The position numbers were made by a program, and so were the translations under genes. Shown in pieces: positions 51,369 through 59,343 of a stretch of 64,000 nt of DNA (positions are counted from its first letter, which is position 1; every line of letters begins with the position of its first letter). The stretch spans positions 3,218,001-3,282,000 of the forward strand of contig NC_013132.1 in assembly GCF_000024005.1 (NCBI RefSeq), read 5' to 3'. Source of the DNA: Chitinophaga pinensis DSM 2588. GTDB taxonomy: Bacteria; Bacteroidota; Bacteroidia; Chitinophagales; Chitinophagaceae. The notes below the pieces were generated by a model, which saw nothing but the letters and a program-made list of their open reading frames with translations, made no database searches and was not told where the DNA came from.

Positions 51369-51950
51369 TTACAAAGTTTCGTCCAGCAGGACCAGAAGTA
51401 TAAGCAAATGGCCGAAATGTGCCTTTAAATCCTGTATAGAGATGCTAAGCTGGTTTTGTACCGTTTTCTGGGATATCCTGAGATTATCGGCAATTTCAAG
51501 GGTAGTGAGGTGGTGGAGATAATATTGTATAAATATCTGACGCCGTCTTTCCGGCAGTATTTCTGCCCACGATATGATCAGAGCAGTCAGGTCTTTTTCC
51601 AGCAGGGCCTGATCTGCTTTGTAAAGCGATTCTTCTGTATTTTCCAGTAACTCAAAGAAGAACTTATCTTTTTTAGAAATCAGTTTATTGATAATGCGGT
51701 ATTGGAGGGCCTTTCCGAGGTATGCCGGAAGATTCACTATTGCAAGTTCTTCCCTGCGTCGCCAGAGATCCAGGAACAAGTCATGCACAAGTTCCTGCGC
51801 CAGTTCCTGGTCGCCCAGTTTCTTACTGGCGGATACGAACAGCTTTTCCCAATGTCGTTGAAATAATTGCTGAAATGCTATTTCTGACCCTGTTTTGATA
51901 AGACTGAGCAGTTCCTGGTCGGTATCATTATGTGTGTATTCGTTCACCAC
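51369..51950 (-). CDS. ECF sigma factor of the FecI type
   Basis: 193 residues, group 4 sigma factor. Region 2 (about 20-90) has TGSEIAFQQLFQRHWEKLFVSASKKLGDQELAQELVHDLFLDLW, and region 4 (about 120-175) has RRQIFIQYYLHHLTTLEIADNLRISQKTVQNQLS as the helix-turn-helix. The start codon is GTG (either of two adjacent GTGs, 51948-51950 or 51945-51947); no ATG fits. The FecR gene begins 74 bases downstream. It probably drives transcription of the SusC-SusD-ABC-MutS operon once the anti-sigma factor releases it. Confidence 0.93.
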   Translation of the reverse strand: MVNEYTHNDTDQELLSLIKTGSEIAFQQLFQRHWEKLFVSASKKLGDQELAQELVHDLFLDLWRRREELAIVNLPAYLGKALQYRIINKLISKKDKFFFELLENTEESLYKADQALLEKDLTALIISWAEILPERRRQIFIQYYLHHLTTLEIADNLRISQKTVQNQLSISIQDLKAHFGHLLILLVLLDETL

Positions 51951-52198
51951 TGAAAATATAAAGATTTCCCCCTGGCTTAAATTTAATTAAAAAAGTAAGG
52001 ATTTAATAAATTATCACTCTTCTCACATACACATCCGCATCATTCACGCCCTGAAACTATTTAGCGAAATATCGTTTCTGATATTCACTAGTTGTGTGTT
52101 GCAAGTGATTGTTTGTTAATAAGTTGTTCTGTTGGCACCGGAATTGGTTCAGACAGAGGGACAAAGCATTTCCCTTTGCCACGAAAAAAAAGACACAT

Positions 52199-53158
52199 AT
52201 GAAATCACAACAACATTCCATGGACCGGAGGCATTTTATATCCTCGGTAGGCGTGCTGGCCGGCGCCTTTATGCTCTCCCCGAAATCAGTATTTGCACAA
52301 GCAGAAAGTCCGGTTACAATGATCATCGGCGAAGCCAGGAAGTCGCCGGTAGTAGCTAAACCATTACGCGGCAATCTCACCTTACTGGATGGTTCCGGCG
52401 GCAATATCATCCTGGCAGCAGGAAAGAAAGGCAATTTGCTGGTGGACGCGGGTATTGATGTGTCGAAAGATAAAATGAAAGCGCAGATAAGCGTTATCAG
52501 CCAGGCGCCCCTCCAGTACCTGATCAATACGCATTGGCATTTTGATCACGCCAGTGGTAACGAATGGGTACACCAGGCAGGCGCAAAGATCATCGCACAC
52601 GCCAACACACGGAAGCGGCTCTCACAGACGGTCCGGGTAGAGGACTGGAACTATACCTTTCCACCTGCACCGGCAGACGCTTTGCCTGCAATCGTATTTG
52701 AAAAGGAATATATGCTGCCATTCGAGGGAGAGACCCTCCAGCTCTGGCATTATGCACCTGCACATACAGACTCAGACATTTCTGTATATTTCCCGGATAG
52801 TGATGTACTGCATGTAGCAGATACCTGGTGGAATGGCTTTTATCCATTTATTGACTACAACACTGGTGGAAGCATCGGTGGCATGATCAAAGCAGCTGAT
52901 CATAATGTGAGCATCGCTAAGGATAAAACATTGATAGTTCCGGGACATGGTCCGGTAGGAGATAAGCAACAGCTGACGGCCTACAGGGATATGTTGGTAG
53001 CGATTAACGATAAGGTAAGTAAACTGAAGAAAAGCGGTATGTCCCTCAAGGAAGTGATTGCAGCGAAGCCTACGCGTGATTACGATGCACAGTGGGGTAA
53101 TTTCGTGATCGGACCGGACTTCTTTACTAAACTGGTATATAAAGGTGTCAGAGGGTAA
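52199..53158 (+). CDS. MBL-fold metallo-hydrolase with Tat-like signal
   Basis: 319 residues from ATG 52199, which puts a twin-Arg signal (MDRRHFISSVGVLAGAFML) at the N-terminus; a longer frame to 52109 is unlikely. The metallo-beta-lactamase motif is THWHFDHASG (HxHxDH) near 115; further ligands are His in APAHTDSDISVY and His in VPGHGPVGD. It resembles arylsulfatase- or glyoxalase-like MBL hydrolases of unknown substrate and is probably exported in folded form by the Tat system. The convergent phosphoesterase gene follows. Confidence 0.88.
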   Translation: MKSQQHSMDRRHFISSVGVLAGAFMLSPKSVFAQAESPVTMIIGEARKSPVVAKPLRGNLTLLDGSGGNIILAAGKKGNLLVDAGIDVSKDKMKAQISVISQAPLQYLINTHWHFDHASGNEWVHQAGAKIIAHANTRKRLSQTVRVEDWNYTFPPAPADALPAIVFEKEYMLPFEGETLQLWHYAPAHTDSDISVYFPDSDVLHVADTWWNGFYPFIDYNTGGSIGGMIKAADHNVSIAKDKTLIVPGHGPVGDKQQLTAYRDMLVAINDKVSKLKKSGMSLKEVIAAKPTRDYDAQWGNFVIGPDFFTKLVYKGVRG

Positions 53159-53163
53159 ACAGC

Positions 53164-53198
53164 AAACCATGCCGGTGCGTTTAACACCGGCACGGTTT
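53164..53198. terminator. Hairpin between the MBL and phosphoesterase genes
   Basis: AAACC-A-TGCCGGTG pairs with CACCGGCA-C-GGTTT around a 7-base loop, with one mismatch. It lies between convergent stops and lacks a clear T run. Confidence 0.55.
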
Positions 53199-53205
53199 AC
53201 ATCGC

Positions 53206-54393
53206 TTAAGCGGCATTCCCCCGTTTCAGGGTCAGCACTGTGATCTCCGGCCATATGCCTACCCGGCCTTTTAAGCCATGGTAGCCGAAGCCTCTGTTCA
53301 CATACAGGTATTTACCATCCTGGCTGTACATACCCGCCCATTGCTTATAGAAATATTTGATCGGACTCCATTTGAAACCAAACAGTTCAATACCGAACTG
53401 CATGCCATGGGTATGTCCGGCAAGTGTAAGATGTACATGCTGGTCATGGTCTACCGTCACTTCATCCCAGTGAGAAGGGTCATGAGACATCAGTATTTTA
53501 AAGGCGTTGTCAGGTACATGAGCAGTCGCTCTTTTCAGATCGCCATATTTATGAAAGCCGCCTTTTCCCCAGTTCTCTACGCCGATCAGCGCAATGCTTT
53601 GTCCTTGTTTGGTGATTTTAACAGCCTCGTCCAGTAACAGATTGAAACCGATTTCCCCATGGACTGCCTTAACGCGTGTAAGGTTTGCTTCTTTTGCTGC
53701 AGGCGATTCCCAACGGATATAGTCGCCATAGTCATGATTGCCCAGCACGGAATACTTACCATAAGGCGCTTTCAGTTTGGTGAACATAGGTATCCAGGGG
53801 TCCATTTCGGAAGCCATATTGTTGACCAGGTCGCCTGTAAACAGGAGCAAGTCACTATTCTGGGCGTTCACCAGATCGAGTCCTTTCTGTACGCCTGCAG
53901 CATCGCTAAAGCTACCGGAGTGTACATCAGAGATCTGGGTGATAGTAAAGCCGTCAAATGCTTCCGGGAGGTCGGGGAAATGAAGCGTCTCCCGTTTAAC
54001 CTTGTAAAAGTGCTTGCCCCGCGTCAGACCGAACAGAATAGCGAGGAAAAGCACCGTAGCCACGGCCAGTGCAGCCTCGCTCACATAAATGCTTCTGGGA
54101 GGGAAGCCCCGGAATACCCGGATGATATCTTCGGCCAGCAGAAACAATGAGGAGAATAACTTAGGAATAAAGATCAGCAGCATTGTAGACATCAACACTG
54201 CCATAAAACGCTGTACATGTCTGCCTGATCTGAGCAGCACGATGGCGGTTATAATCCCCGCGATCAATAATATATCAATCAGCCAATAGCTGAGGTCGAG
54301 TGTCGGATTGTGCGAAAGCGTAGTAACTGCCTGGTAAAAATACAGATCACCTGCCAGGAAGAGTAATAGTATCAATAAAAACCTTCTAACCAT
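53206..54393 (-). CDS. Membrane-bound metallophosphoesterase (YaeI-like)
   Basis: 395 residues. The N-terminal third has four hydrophobic stretches (for example LILLLFLAGDLYFYQAV and LLIAGIITAIVLLRSG). The C-terminal half is a calcineurin-like phosphoesterase: TITQISDVHSGSF (D-x-H), LLLFTGDLVNN (G-D), YSVLGNHDYGDY (G-N-H-D), MSHDP and LAGHTHGMQ (G-H-x-H). These are all five metal and phosphate motifs of the family. It resembles YaeI-type enzymes that act on lipid or nucleotide substrates at the membrane. It is convergent to the MBL gene and monocistronic. Confidence 0.92.
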   Translation of the reverse strand: MVRRFLLILLLFLAGDLYFYQAVTTLSHNPTLDLSYWLIDILLIAGIITAIVLLRSGRHVQRFMAVLMSTMLLIFIPKLFSSLFLLAEDIIRVFRGFPPRSIYVSEAALAVATVLFLAILFGLTRGKHFYKVKRETLHFPDLPEAFDGFTITQISDVHSGSFSDAAGVQKGLDLVNAQNSDLLLFTGDLVNNMASEMDPWIPMFTKLKAPYGKYSVLGNHDYGDYIRWESPAAKEANLTRVKAVHGEIGFNLLLDEAVKITKQGQSIALIGVENWGKGGFHKYGDLKRATAHVPDNAFKILMSHDPSHWDEVTVDHDQHVHLTLAGHTHGMQFGIELFGFKWSPIKYFYKQWAGMYSQDGKYLYVNRGFGYHGLKGRVGIWPEITVLTLKRGNAA

Positions 54394-54642
54394 ATGAATA
54401 AAAATCCTGTTTTAATCAATAAGACGAACAGCTGGAACGAATATTTTAATAAATAAGAAGAAATTTTAAAATAAAGCCGGTTTAAAGCCAGTGTATTGAT
54501 TTTGAAGGAGAAGCTGGTTTCTCTTGTTTAAATCCCTGTTATACTTGCCGATTCAATAGTAAAGTATACGCCCCGGGCCTTTATACAAACAATTATTGCG
54601 CCCATTTAATATCTTTACCGACTATCAATACAACTCAATACT

Positions 54643-55221
54643 ATGTTTGCTGCTTTTCAGAAATACCTGACGGAAAAGATTGAATTGTCGGAGGAGGAAA
54701 TCGCTGCCATTGCAGAAGTGGCGATCGTGAAGAAGCTCCGTAAGAAGCAGTATCTGCTGCAGGAAGGAGATGTCTGGAAATATAACGCCTTTGTCTGTCG
54801 TGGCTTCCTGAAAACATTTTCTGTCAATGACAATGGAATGGAACATATCCTGAACTTTTCACCGGAAAACTACTGGTGTGGCGATCGTGAAAGTCTGATG
54901 CACGCAACTCCCTCCCGCCTGAATATCGATGCTATTGAAGATTCGGAAGTCGTGCTCATAAAAAAAGAGGATTTTGATGGGCTTTGTCAGCAGATCCCTC
55001 AGTTAAACAACCTGGTGAACAACATTCTGCAAAAGAGCTTCCTGGTGTCTCAGAACCGTATACTTGCTAACATTAGCCTGTCGGCAGAAGAGAAATACCA
55101 GCAATTCCTCGAAAAACACCCTGCTATTGCCAATCGCGTGCCCCAGCACATGATTGCCTCTTATATCGGCATTACTCCCGAAACCCTGACGCGTATCCGT
55201 AAGAACGCGGCTAAAAAGTAA
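54643..55221 (+). CDS. Crp/Fnr-family transcriptional regulator
   Basis: 192 residues. The cyclic-nucleotide-binding-like sensor covers about 25-120 (LLQEGDVWKYNAFVCRGFLKTFSVND, WCGDRESLM), and a short C-terminal helix-turn-helix is ASYIGITPETLTRIRK at about 173-188. The proteins of this type common in Bacteroidota do not necessarily bind cAMP. A promoter-like TATCTTTA element lies 26 bases upstream. It is followed by a nitroreductase gene after 112 bases, on the same strand, and probably senses redox or membrane state. Targets unknown. Confidence 0.9.
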   Translation: MFAAFQKYLTEKIELSEEEIAAIAEVAIVKKLRKKQYLLQEGDVWKYNAFVCRGFLKTFSVNDNGMEHILNFSPENYWCGDRESLMHATPSRLNIDAIEDSEVVLIKKEDFDGLCQQIPQLNNLVNNILQKSFLVSQNRILANISLSAEEKYQQFLEKHPAIANRVPQHMIASYIGITPETLTRIRKNAAKK

Positions 55222-55333
55222 GTAGTCCATATCCATTGACATTTGTTTGCTTTTTTTTCAGGTAATTGTCAATGGACGACGCCCACCGGTCAACCGATCT
55301 TTGCATCATCGGAAACAATTAAAATACAAAACG

Positions 55334-55984
55334 ATGAGCAAGATATTCAACCTGTCACTGATAGATGCCTTACAGTGGCGATATGCCGCCAAGCGGATGA
55401 CGGGAGCGGTGGTACCGGAAGAACAGCTAAATATGATCTTAAAAGCAGCCCACCTGGCGCCTTCCGGTATCGGGCTGCAACCTTACGAGATCATCGTCAT
55501 CAGTAACCCGCAACTCAGACAACAGATACTTCCCATTGCTATGAACCAGCCACAAGTAGTGGAGTCTTCGCATTTACTCGTATTTGCGGCCTGGGATGAA
55601 TATTGTCCGGAAAGGATTGACCGGGTATTTGATCACCTGACAAAAGAAAGGGGGCTGGAACCAGGGGCGGCCGACAAACAACGCCGGTTTGCCAAACAAT
55701 ACTTCGGACAACTCAGCCTGGATGAAAACTTTCACCATGCAGCCAAACAGGCCCATATTGCCCTCGGACTGGCAGTAGCTGCCGCTGCCCTGAATGGGAT
55801 CGACGCAACCCCTATGGAAGGGTTTAATGCGACTGCGTTAGATGATCTCCTTCAATTACCCGCAAAAGGACTGAAGAGTTCCATGCTGCTGGCATTGGGT
55901 TACCGCAATGAGGTCAATGACTGGAACCTGCCATTGAAAAAGGTACGTAAGCCGTTCGAAGAACTTGTTACAATTTTGAGATAG
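55334..55984 (+). CDS. NAD(P)H-dependent nitroreductase family oxidoreductase
   Basis: 216 residues from ATG 55334; the frame back to 55247 lacks a good start. The flavin-binding nitroreductase pattern is visible: ALQWRYAAKRMTGAVVPEEQLNMILKAAHLAPSGIGLQPYEIIVI (FMN-binding Arg and Ser/Gly loop), QAHIALGLAVAAAALNGIDATPMEGF, and the C-terminal LALGYRNEVNDW. It would reduce nitroaromatics, quinones or enones with NAD(P)H and FMN. It follows the Crp-type gene and precedes the rhomboid pseudogene by nine bases. Confidence 0.9.
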   Translation: MSKIFNLSLIDALQWRYAAKRMTGAVVPEEQLNMILKAAHLAPSGIGLQPYEIIVISNPQLRQQILPIAMNQPQVVESSHLLVFAAWDEYCPERIDRVFDHLTKERGLEPGAADKQRRFAKQYFGQLSLDENFHHAAKQAHIALGLAVAAAALNGIDATPMEGFNATALDDLLQLPAKGLKSSMLLALGYRNEVNDWNLPLKKVRKPFEELVTILR

Positions 55985-55993
55985 CAATATGAT

Positions 55994-56720
55994 ATGCTGC
56001 TTTCTTTTAACTTTGACAGGACCAGCGCAATACAGCAAATTGATCCGATTGGAGCCCTAAACAATGAAAGTAAACTGCATATCATTTTCAAGCCCTATTT
56101 GTTGCTACTTATCGGACTAACAACCGGTTATACTTTTTTACATTGGTTGCTCATCATCAGGCTGGAATTGTTCCAGTTAAAAGAAGGTGTTACACATTTT
56201 GCAATTCGCGCAGGATTGGCAGCCATAGCAGCATGGATTTACCTCCGGGGCAGATTTAGTATTGCTAATGCTGCAGTTATCTGGCCGTAGTAATCTGAAA
56301 GATCTGTATTGTATGCTTACCCGGATATTCCTGACCGTGCCGGTAATTATTGCCCAGTACTATATCTCAACGGCCGCCGGTAAATTGACGGAGCCGAATA
56401 CGATCAGGGAAATCAGCAGGTTGCCGCTTACGGGTATATACGCCGAATGGCGTGATGTAGGTGTTAGCGTCGGTGCTTCAGGTGCAGTATTCGGATTGTA
56501 TGGTGTGTTTGTTGCACCATTGATTACGAAAGTTTATCCACCGGAGATAGCCAGGACCGCACTTGTGAGCACCCTGGTTTTTATCGCGTATAACCTGATC
56601 ATGGGTATGACAGGCGATATTGATAATGCTGCGCATATTGGTGGATGGCTCAGCGGCTTCGTGATAGGATTGATTTTATACCCAACACTAAAGCAAGCGG
56701 TAAATAAACATACAGATTAA
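55994..56720 (+). pseudogene. Broken rhomboid-family intramembrane serine protease
   Basis: Two frames carry one gene. The first, 55994-56290 (98 codons), contains FKPYLLLLIGLTTGYTFLHWLLI and AIRAGLAAIAAWIYLRGRFSI. The second, 56262-56720, contains SGRSNLKDLYCMLTRIFLTVPVIIAQYYIS, the catalytic SerGly of GVSVGASGAVFGLYG and the catalytic His of NAAHIGGWLSG. The two overlap at 56262-56290, where reading shifts by one base, so a frameshift splits the gene. Helices with the oxyanion His-Asn pair that should lie between the parts are also missing, suggesting an internal deletion near 56400-56465. I therefore call it inactive. Rhomboid proteins of Chitinophaga-type genomes normally have a longer form. 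Confidence 0.75.
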
Positions 56721-56916
56721 GAACAATTGCTTATTCCTTTCGTTTCCCGATAGCATCACGGATACTAATTCTTTAGGTCGGCCTTATCCGGGGCCGTATG
56801 AGTATTTGCATCCTGTGCTACTAATAACAATAGGTATCGCGCCAGATAACTTTTAGAAGGCTGAGGCGGGAAAAACGCGTATTTTCGCAGTAAATAATGG
56901 GGCATCCTGTAAGCTT

Positions 56917-56979
56917 ACTATAGTTATTCTACGTTGATGCTACGATATAAACGGAGTACTAAGGAAGGATGACTATAGT
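56917..56979. repeat. Long imperfect hairpin, copy 2 of a dispersed family
   Basis: Arms starting ACTATAGT and ending ACTATAGT match at about 22 of 30 positions. The apex ATGCTACGATATAAACGG, then AGTACTAAGG corresponds to ATGCTTCGTTCATCAACGG, then AGCACTAACGG of the copy at 16810. Confidence 0.5.
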
Positions 56980-57014
56980 CAAAGTATAGACAAACCGATA
57001 TCAACTAACAGGCA

Positions 57015-57057
57015 TAAAAAAGGAGCGCTCTATCGAAAGATGGAGCGCTCCTTTTTT
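57015..57057 (-). terminator. GAAA-tetraloop terminator of the PPOX gene
   Basis: AAAAAAGGAGCGCTCTATC, a GAAA loop and GATGGAGCGCTCCTTTTTT form a fully paired stem (one G-U). It is the strongest terminator in the window and serves either strand. Confidence 0.88.
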
Positions 57058-57145
57058 ATATTTCAGGCAGCATTAGACAACGCCGTTGATCATTCTGCCT
57101 TGCGATTAGGATTTGCTTAACTGGTTTACCATCGATCCATTTCTA

Positions 57146-57610
57146 TCAGGCATTTTCAAAAGCGGCCTCATTCCATTGCTGACCACGGTCTACCACCGGA
57201 CGTACTTTCTTTATACGACAAGTGACAGTCGCTTTTAACTCATCCGCTTTTTCGTTCCCAAAGCGCTCTCTGATCATCGCCCTTATCTTCTCCAGCTTCT
57301 CGCCGGATGTTATGATCTCCGTGACCTCTGCGTATACCCTGGCGCCACTGTAATCCCTGGCCCTTTGTCCGGAAAGGTAAAGCATGAATACCACCTCTTT
57401 GTTTTCCCGCATGTTCCGCAATGTTATAGAAGGTTCATCGCTTAACTCCAGTTCTATGCTGCCGTTGTCAGTCATCCTGGGAGTACCCATCAGCGCGATA
57501 TTAGGTGCGCCGTTTTTATCTGCCGTACAGAGCAGTTTATCATGATGGCTATTGAAAAATCCGGCCAGCGTTGCTATGGAGAAGTCATTTATTTCATTTA
57601 CTCCGTTCAT
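57146..57610 (-). CDS. Pyridoxamine 5'-phosphate oxidase-like (PPOX) flavin protein
   Basis: 154 residues from ATG 57608-57610; the longer frame to 57655 would run into the operator region. The split-barrel FMN-binding fold of PPOX-type proteins is visible: LAGFFNSHHDKLLCTADKNGAPNIALMGTPRMTDNGSIELEL, then the strand REN-type NKEVVFMLYLSGQRARDYSGARVYAEVTEI. Such proteins bind FMN, F420 or heme and may reduce or sequester small molecules. Divergent from the TetR regulator at 57744. It is the probable regulated target. Confidence 0.8.
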   Translation of the reverse strand: MNGVNEINDFSIATLAGFFNSHHDKLLCTADKNGAPNIALMGTPRMTDNGSIELELSDEPSITLRNMRENKEVVFMLYLSGQRARDYSGARVYAEVTEIITSGEKLEKIRAMIRERFGNEKADELKATVTCRIKKVRPVVDRGQQWNEAAFENA

Positions 57611-57649
57611 GAGTGTACATTTTGATGTTTCATAAATAAGATTTATAAG

Positions 57650-57712
57650 ATACAAATTGTATTCTAATACAAATATAGGTTTCTTTTTTAAAAAGAAACA
57701 AATTGTATCTTA
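57650..57712. promoter_or_regulatory. Repeated ACAAATTGTAT motif between PPOX and TetR genes
   Basis: ATACAAATTGTAT (57650-57662) is a perfect palindrome, and the motif ACAAATTGTATNCTA or ACAAATTGTATCTTA occurs at 57652-57666 and 57698-57712. A further inverted pair TTTCTTTTT/AAAAGAAA lies between. These fit operators for the divergent TetR protein. Confidence 0.5.
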
Positions 57713-57743
57713 TTTTGTATTTTTATAGCCAGAAAAAGGAAGT

Positions 57744-58346
57744 ATGGAGGAACAAAAAAATGTAAGAAGACGGGGGGATGATCTGCTGGAAAGCCTGTAT
57801 GAGGTAACGATGAAGTTGATGGAGGAGATAAAACCAGCCAACATTACCTTTCAACAGATTGCAGACGCTGCCAAAACAAGCCGGTCTGTCTTGTACCGCC
57901 GTTGGCCCACTACATTTGACCTGTTACAGGATATTTATACCTACAAAGCCAAAAGGTTATTTGAAGGAGATTTTCTGGAAGAGATGAAAGATACCGGGAG
58001 CCTACGTGGCGATTTTATTCAGTTCCTTACCTTTTACCAGCAGATGTATATGGAGATCGGTGCGGACGTGTTGAATAATTACTTTTATCTGCGGATGCAG
58101 GATAAGGAAAACAATAAGGAGCCGGTTGTGCATACGGCTGCGCTGGATAAATATATCCGCGCAATGGAAACCCTATTGGAAAAGGCGCAATCGAGAGGGG
58201 AGAAGGTGAAGAAAGTCAGCAAGGCGACATTAATGCTCCCCTTTGATATGATCAGGATGGAAAACCTGGTCCGCCCTGATAATATCAGTGAGAAGCGGCT
58301 TGAGTCCATGGTAGATGAAGTACTGTTGCCTGTTTTTAAAGCATGA
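57744..58346 (+). CDS. TetR/AcrR-family transcriptional regulator
   Basis: 200 residues. The N-terminal helix-turn-helix is ITFQQIADAAKTSRSVLYRRWPTTFDLLQDIY at about 33-65, with the family Tyr and Trp-Pro. The remaining 130 residues are a helical ligand-binding domain without catalytic residues. It is divergent from the PPOX gene, and the 133-bp spacer carries repeated palindromes. It probably represses the PPOX gene and itself. Inducer unknown. Confidence 0.92.
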   Translation: MEEQKNVRRRGDDLLESLYEVTMKLMEEIKPANITFQQIADAAKTSRSVLYRRWPTTFDLLQDIYTYKAKRLFEGDFLEEMKDTGSLRGDFIQFLTFYQQMYMEIGADVLNNYFYLRMQDKENNKEPVVHTAALDKYIRAMETLLEKAQSRGEKVKKVSKATLMLPFDMIRMENLVRPDNISEKRLESMVDEVLLPVFKA

Positions 58347-58487
58347 TGTAGGAATAATATTCTCCAGCACAGTGGAAGCGGAAATCCGTACACAGCTGCT
58401 TTGTTTGCTGGAATAGATATGTATAGTATTAGCATTTGATTTTAAGATTCGGTTAACGACCCGTTTCAGGATCATAAACTAATTGCT

Positions 58488-59150
58488 ATGCTGAATGCAT
58501 TGTCGCCATGGGCTGTGGCTGCTTCCCGCTATTTTACAACTGATGAAAAACTGGAACTCTATAAAACAGAATATGCTTCCTTCGTATTCCAGGTACATGC
58601 GGCACCTGATTCCATATGGGTAACGGTCAACCGTTCTTCAGGTGCGAAAGTTATGTTTAGGGCTGCTTTCTGTCCCGCGGGCCAGCTGACTGTACAATAC
58701 TGTATCAAAACAGACAGTGGCGTTGATATCGGGACAGATAGTCCCACAGGTGCACAACGGATACACATCACAATTGATAACGACGATCTGCCCGCATTAC
58801 ATTATCAGACAACCTTTACGCCCGCGGTGCCATTATTCGTTCCTTTCTGGCCGCGTGACATCATTATATCTGCTGAGGACAATAAACCAGAAAACACAGC
58901 CGGCGAAGTACACGTCAAACAGGTCGGCACACGTTCCGGACTGTTATATTTCACCGCAAAAGATCCAGCATTCGGTGCTGTGCTTTACCTGCAAAACCTG
59001 ACAGCATTAGCACCATATAACGAGTTGACCGGTACATCAGCAAGAGAGGTAGTCGGTGGACAGTGGCCCGAACTAGGTATGAGCCTAGCTCCGGCTATTG
59101 ATAAACCTTTACCAGCCGGTGAACCATTTATTGAAAACGGTTGGAAGTAG
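58488..59150 (+). CDS. Hypothetical protein, possibly a fragment of a larger protein
   Basis: 220 residues without signal peptide or membrane helix. It looks beta-rich: VFQVHAAPDSIWVTVNRSSGAKVMFRAAF, HYQTTFTPAVPLFVPFWPRDIIISAED, and VGGQWPELGMSLAPAIDKPLPAG. The last segment is the kind of strand found inside bigger carbohydrate-active proteins, and the frame ends abruptly after PFIENGWK. It may therefore be the N-terminal piece of a gene cut by a stop. No catalytic motif can be assigned. The start ATG 58488 follows the TetR gene by 142 bases. Confidence 0.5.
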   Translation: MLNALSPWAVAASRYFTTDEKLELYKTEYASFVFQVHAAPDSIWVTVNRSSGAKVMFRAAFCPAGQLTVQYCIKTDSGVDIGTDSPTGAQRIHITIDNDDLPALHYQTTFTPAVPLFVPFWPRDIIISAEDNKPENTAGEVHVKQVGTRSGLLYFTAKDPAFGAVLYLQNLTALAPYNELTGTSAREVVGGQWPELGMSLAPAIDKPLPAGEPFIENGWK

Positions 59151-59343
59151 CATTACCCGGGATCGAGGAAATTTGTGTACGAATGTACCGGCCCGTGTCG
59201 TTACCTCTACAGGTTTTATATGCTTTGCTGCTATCGGCTGACCTATATTGACGGCCGCCTCTCGTTGTCCCGGTAAGGTTAGGAGACCTAATGTAAATGG
59301 TACGTAATTGGTATCGGTATATTTTAGATTAATAAGACCGAAC

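Larger units (their letters stand above)
56721..57145. other. Gene-free stretch with a second long hairpin repeat
   Basis: About 425 bases without a gene between the rhomboid relic and the PPOX gene. An imperfect inverted repeat lies at 56917-56979, related to the one at 16810-16879. A GAAA-loop terminator lies at 57015-57057. The rest shows nothing recognisable. Confidence 0.6.
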
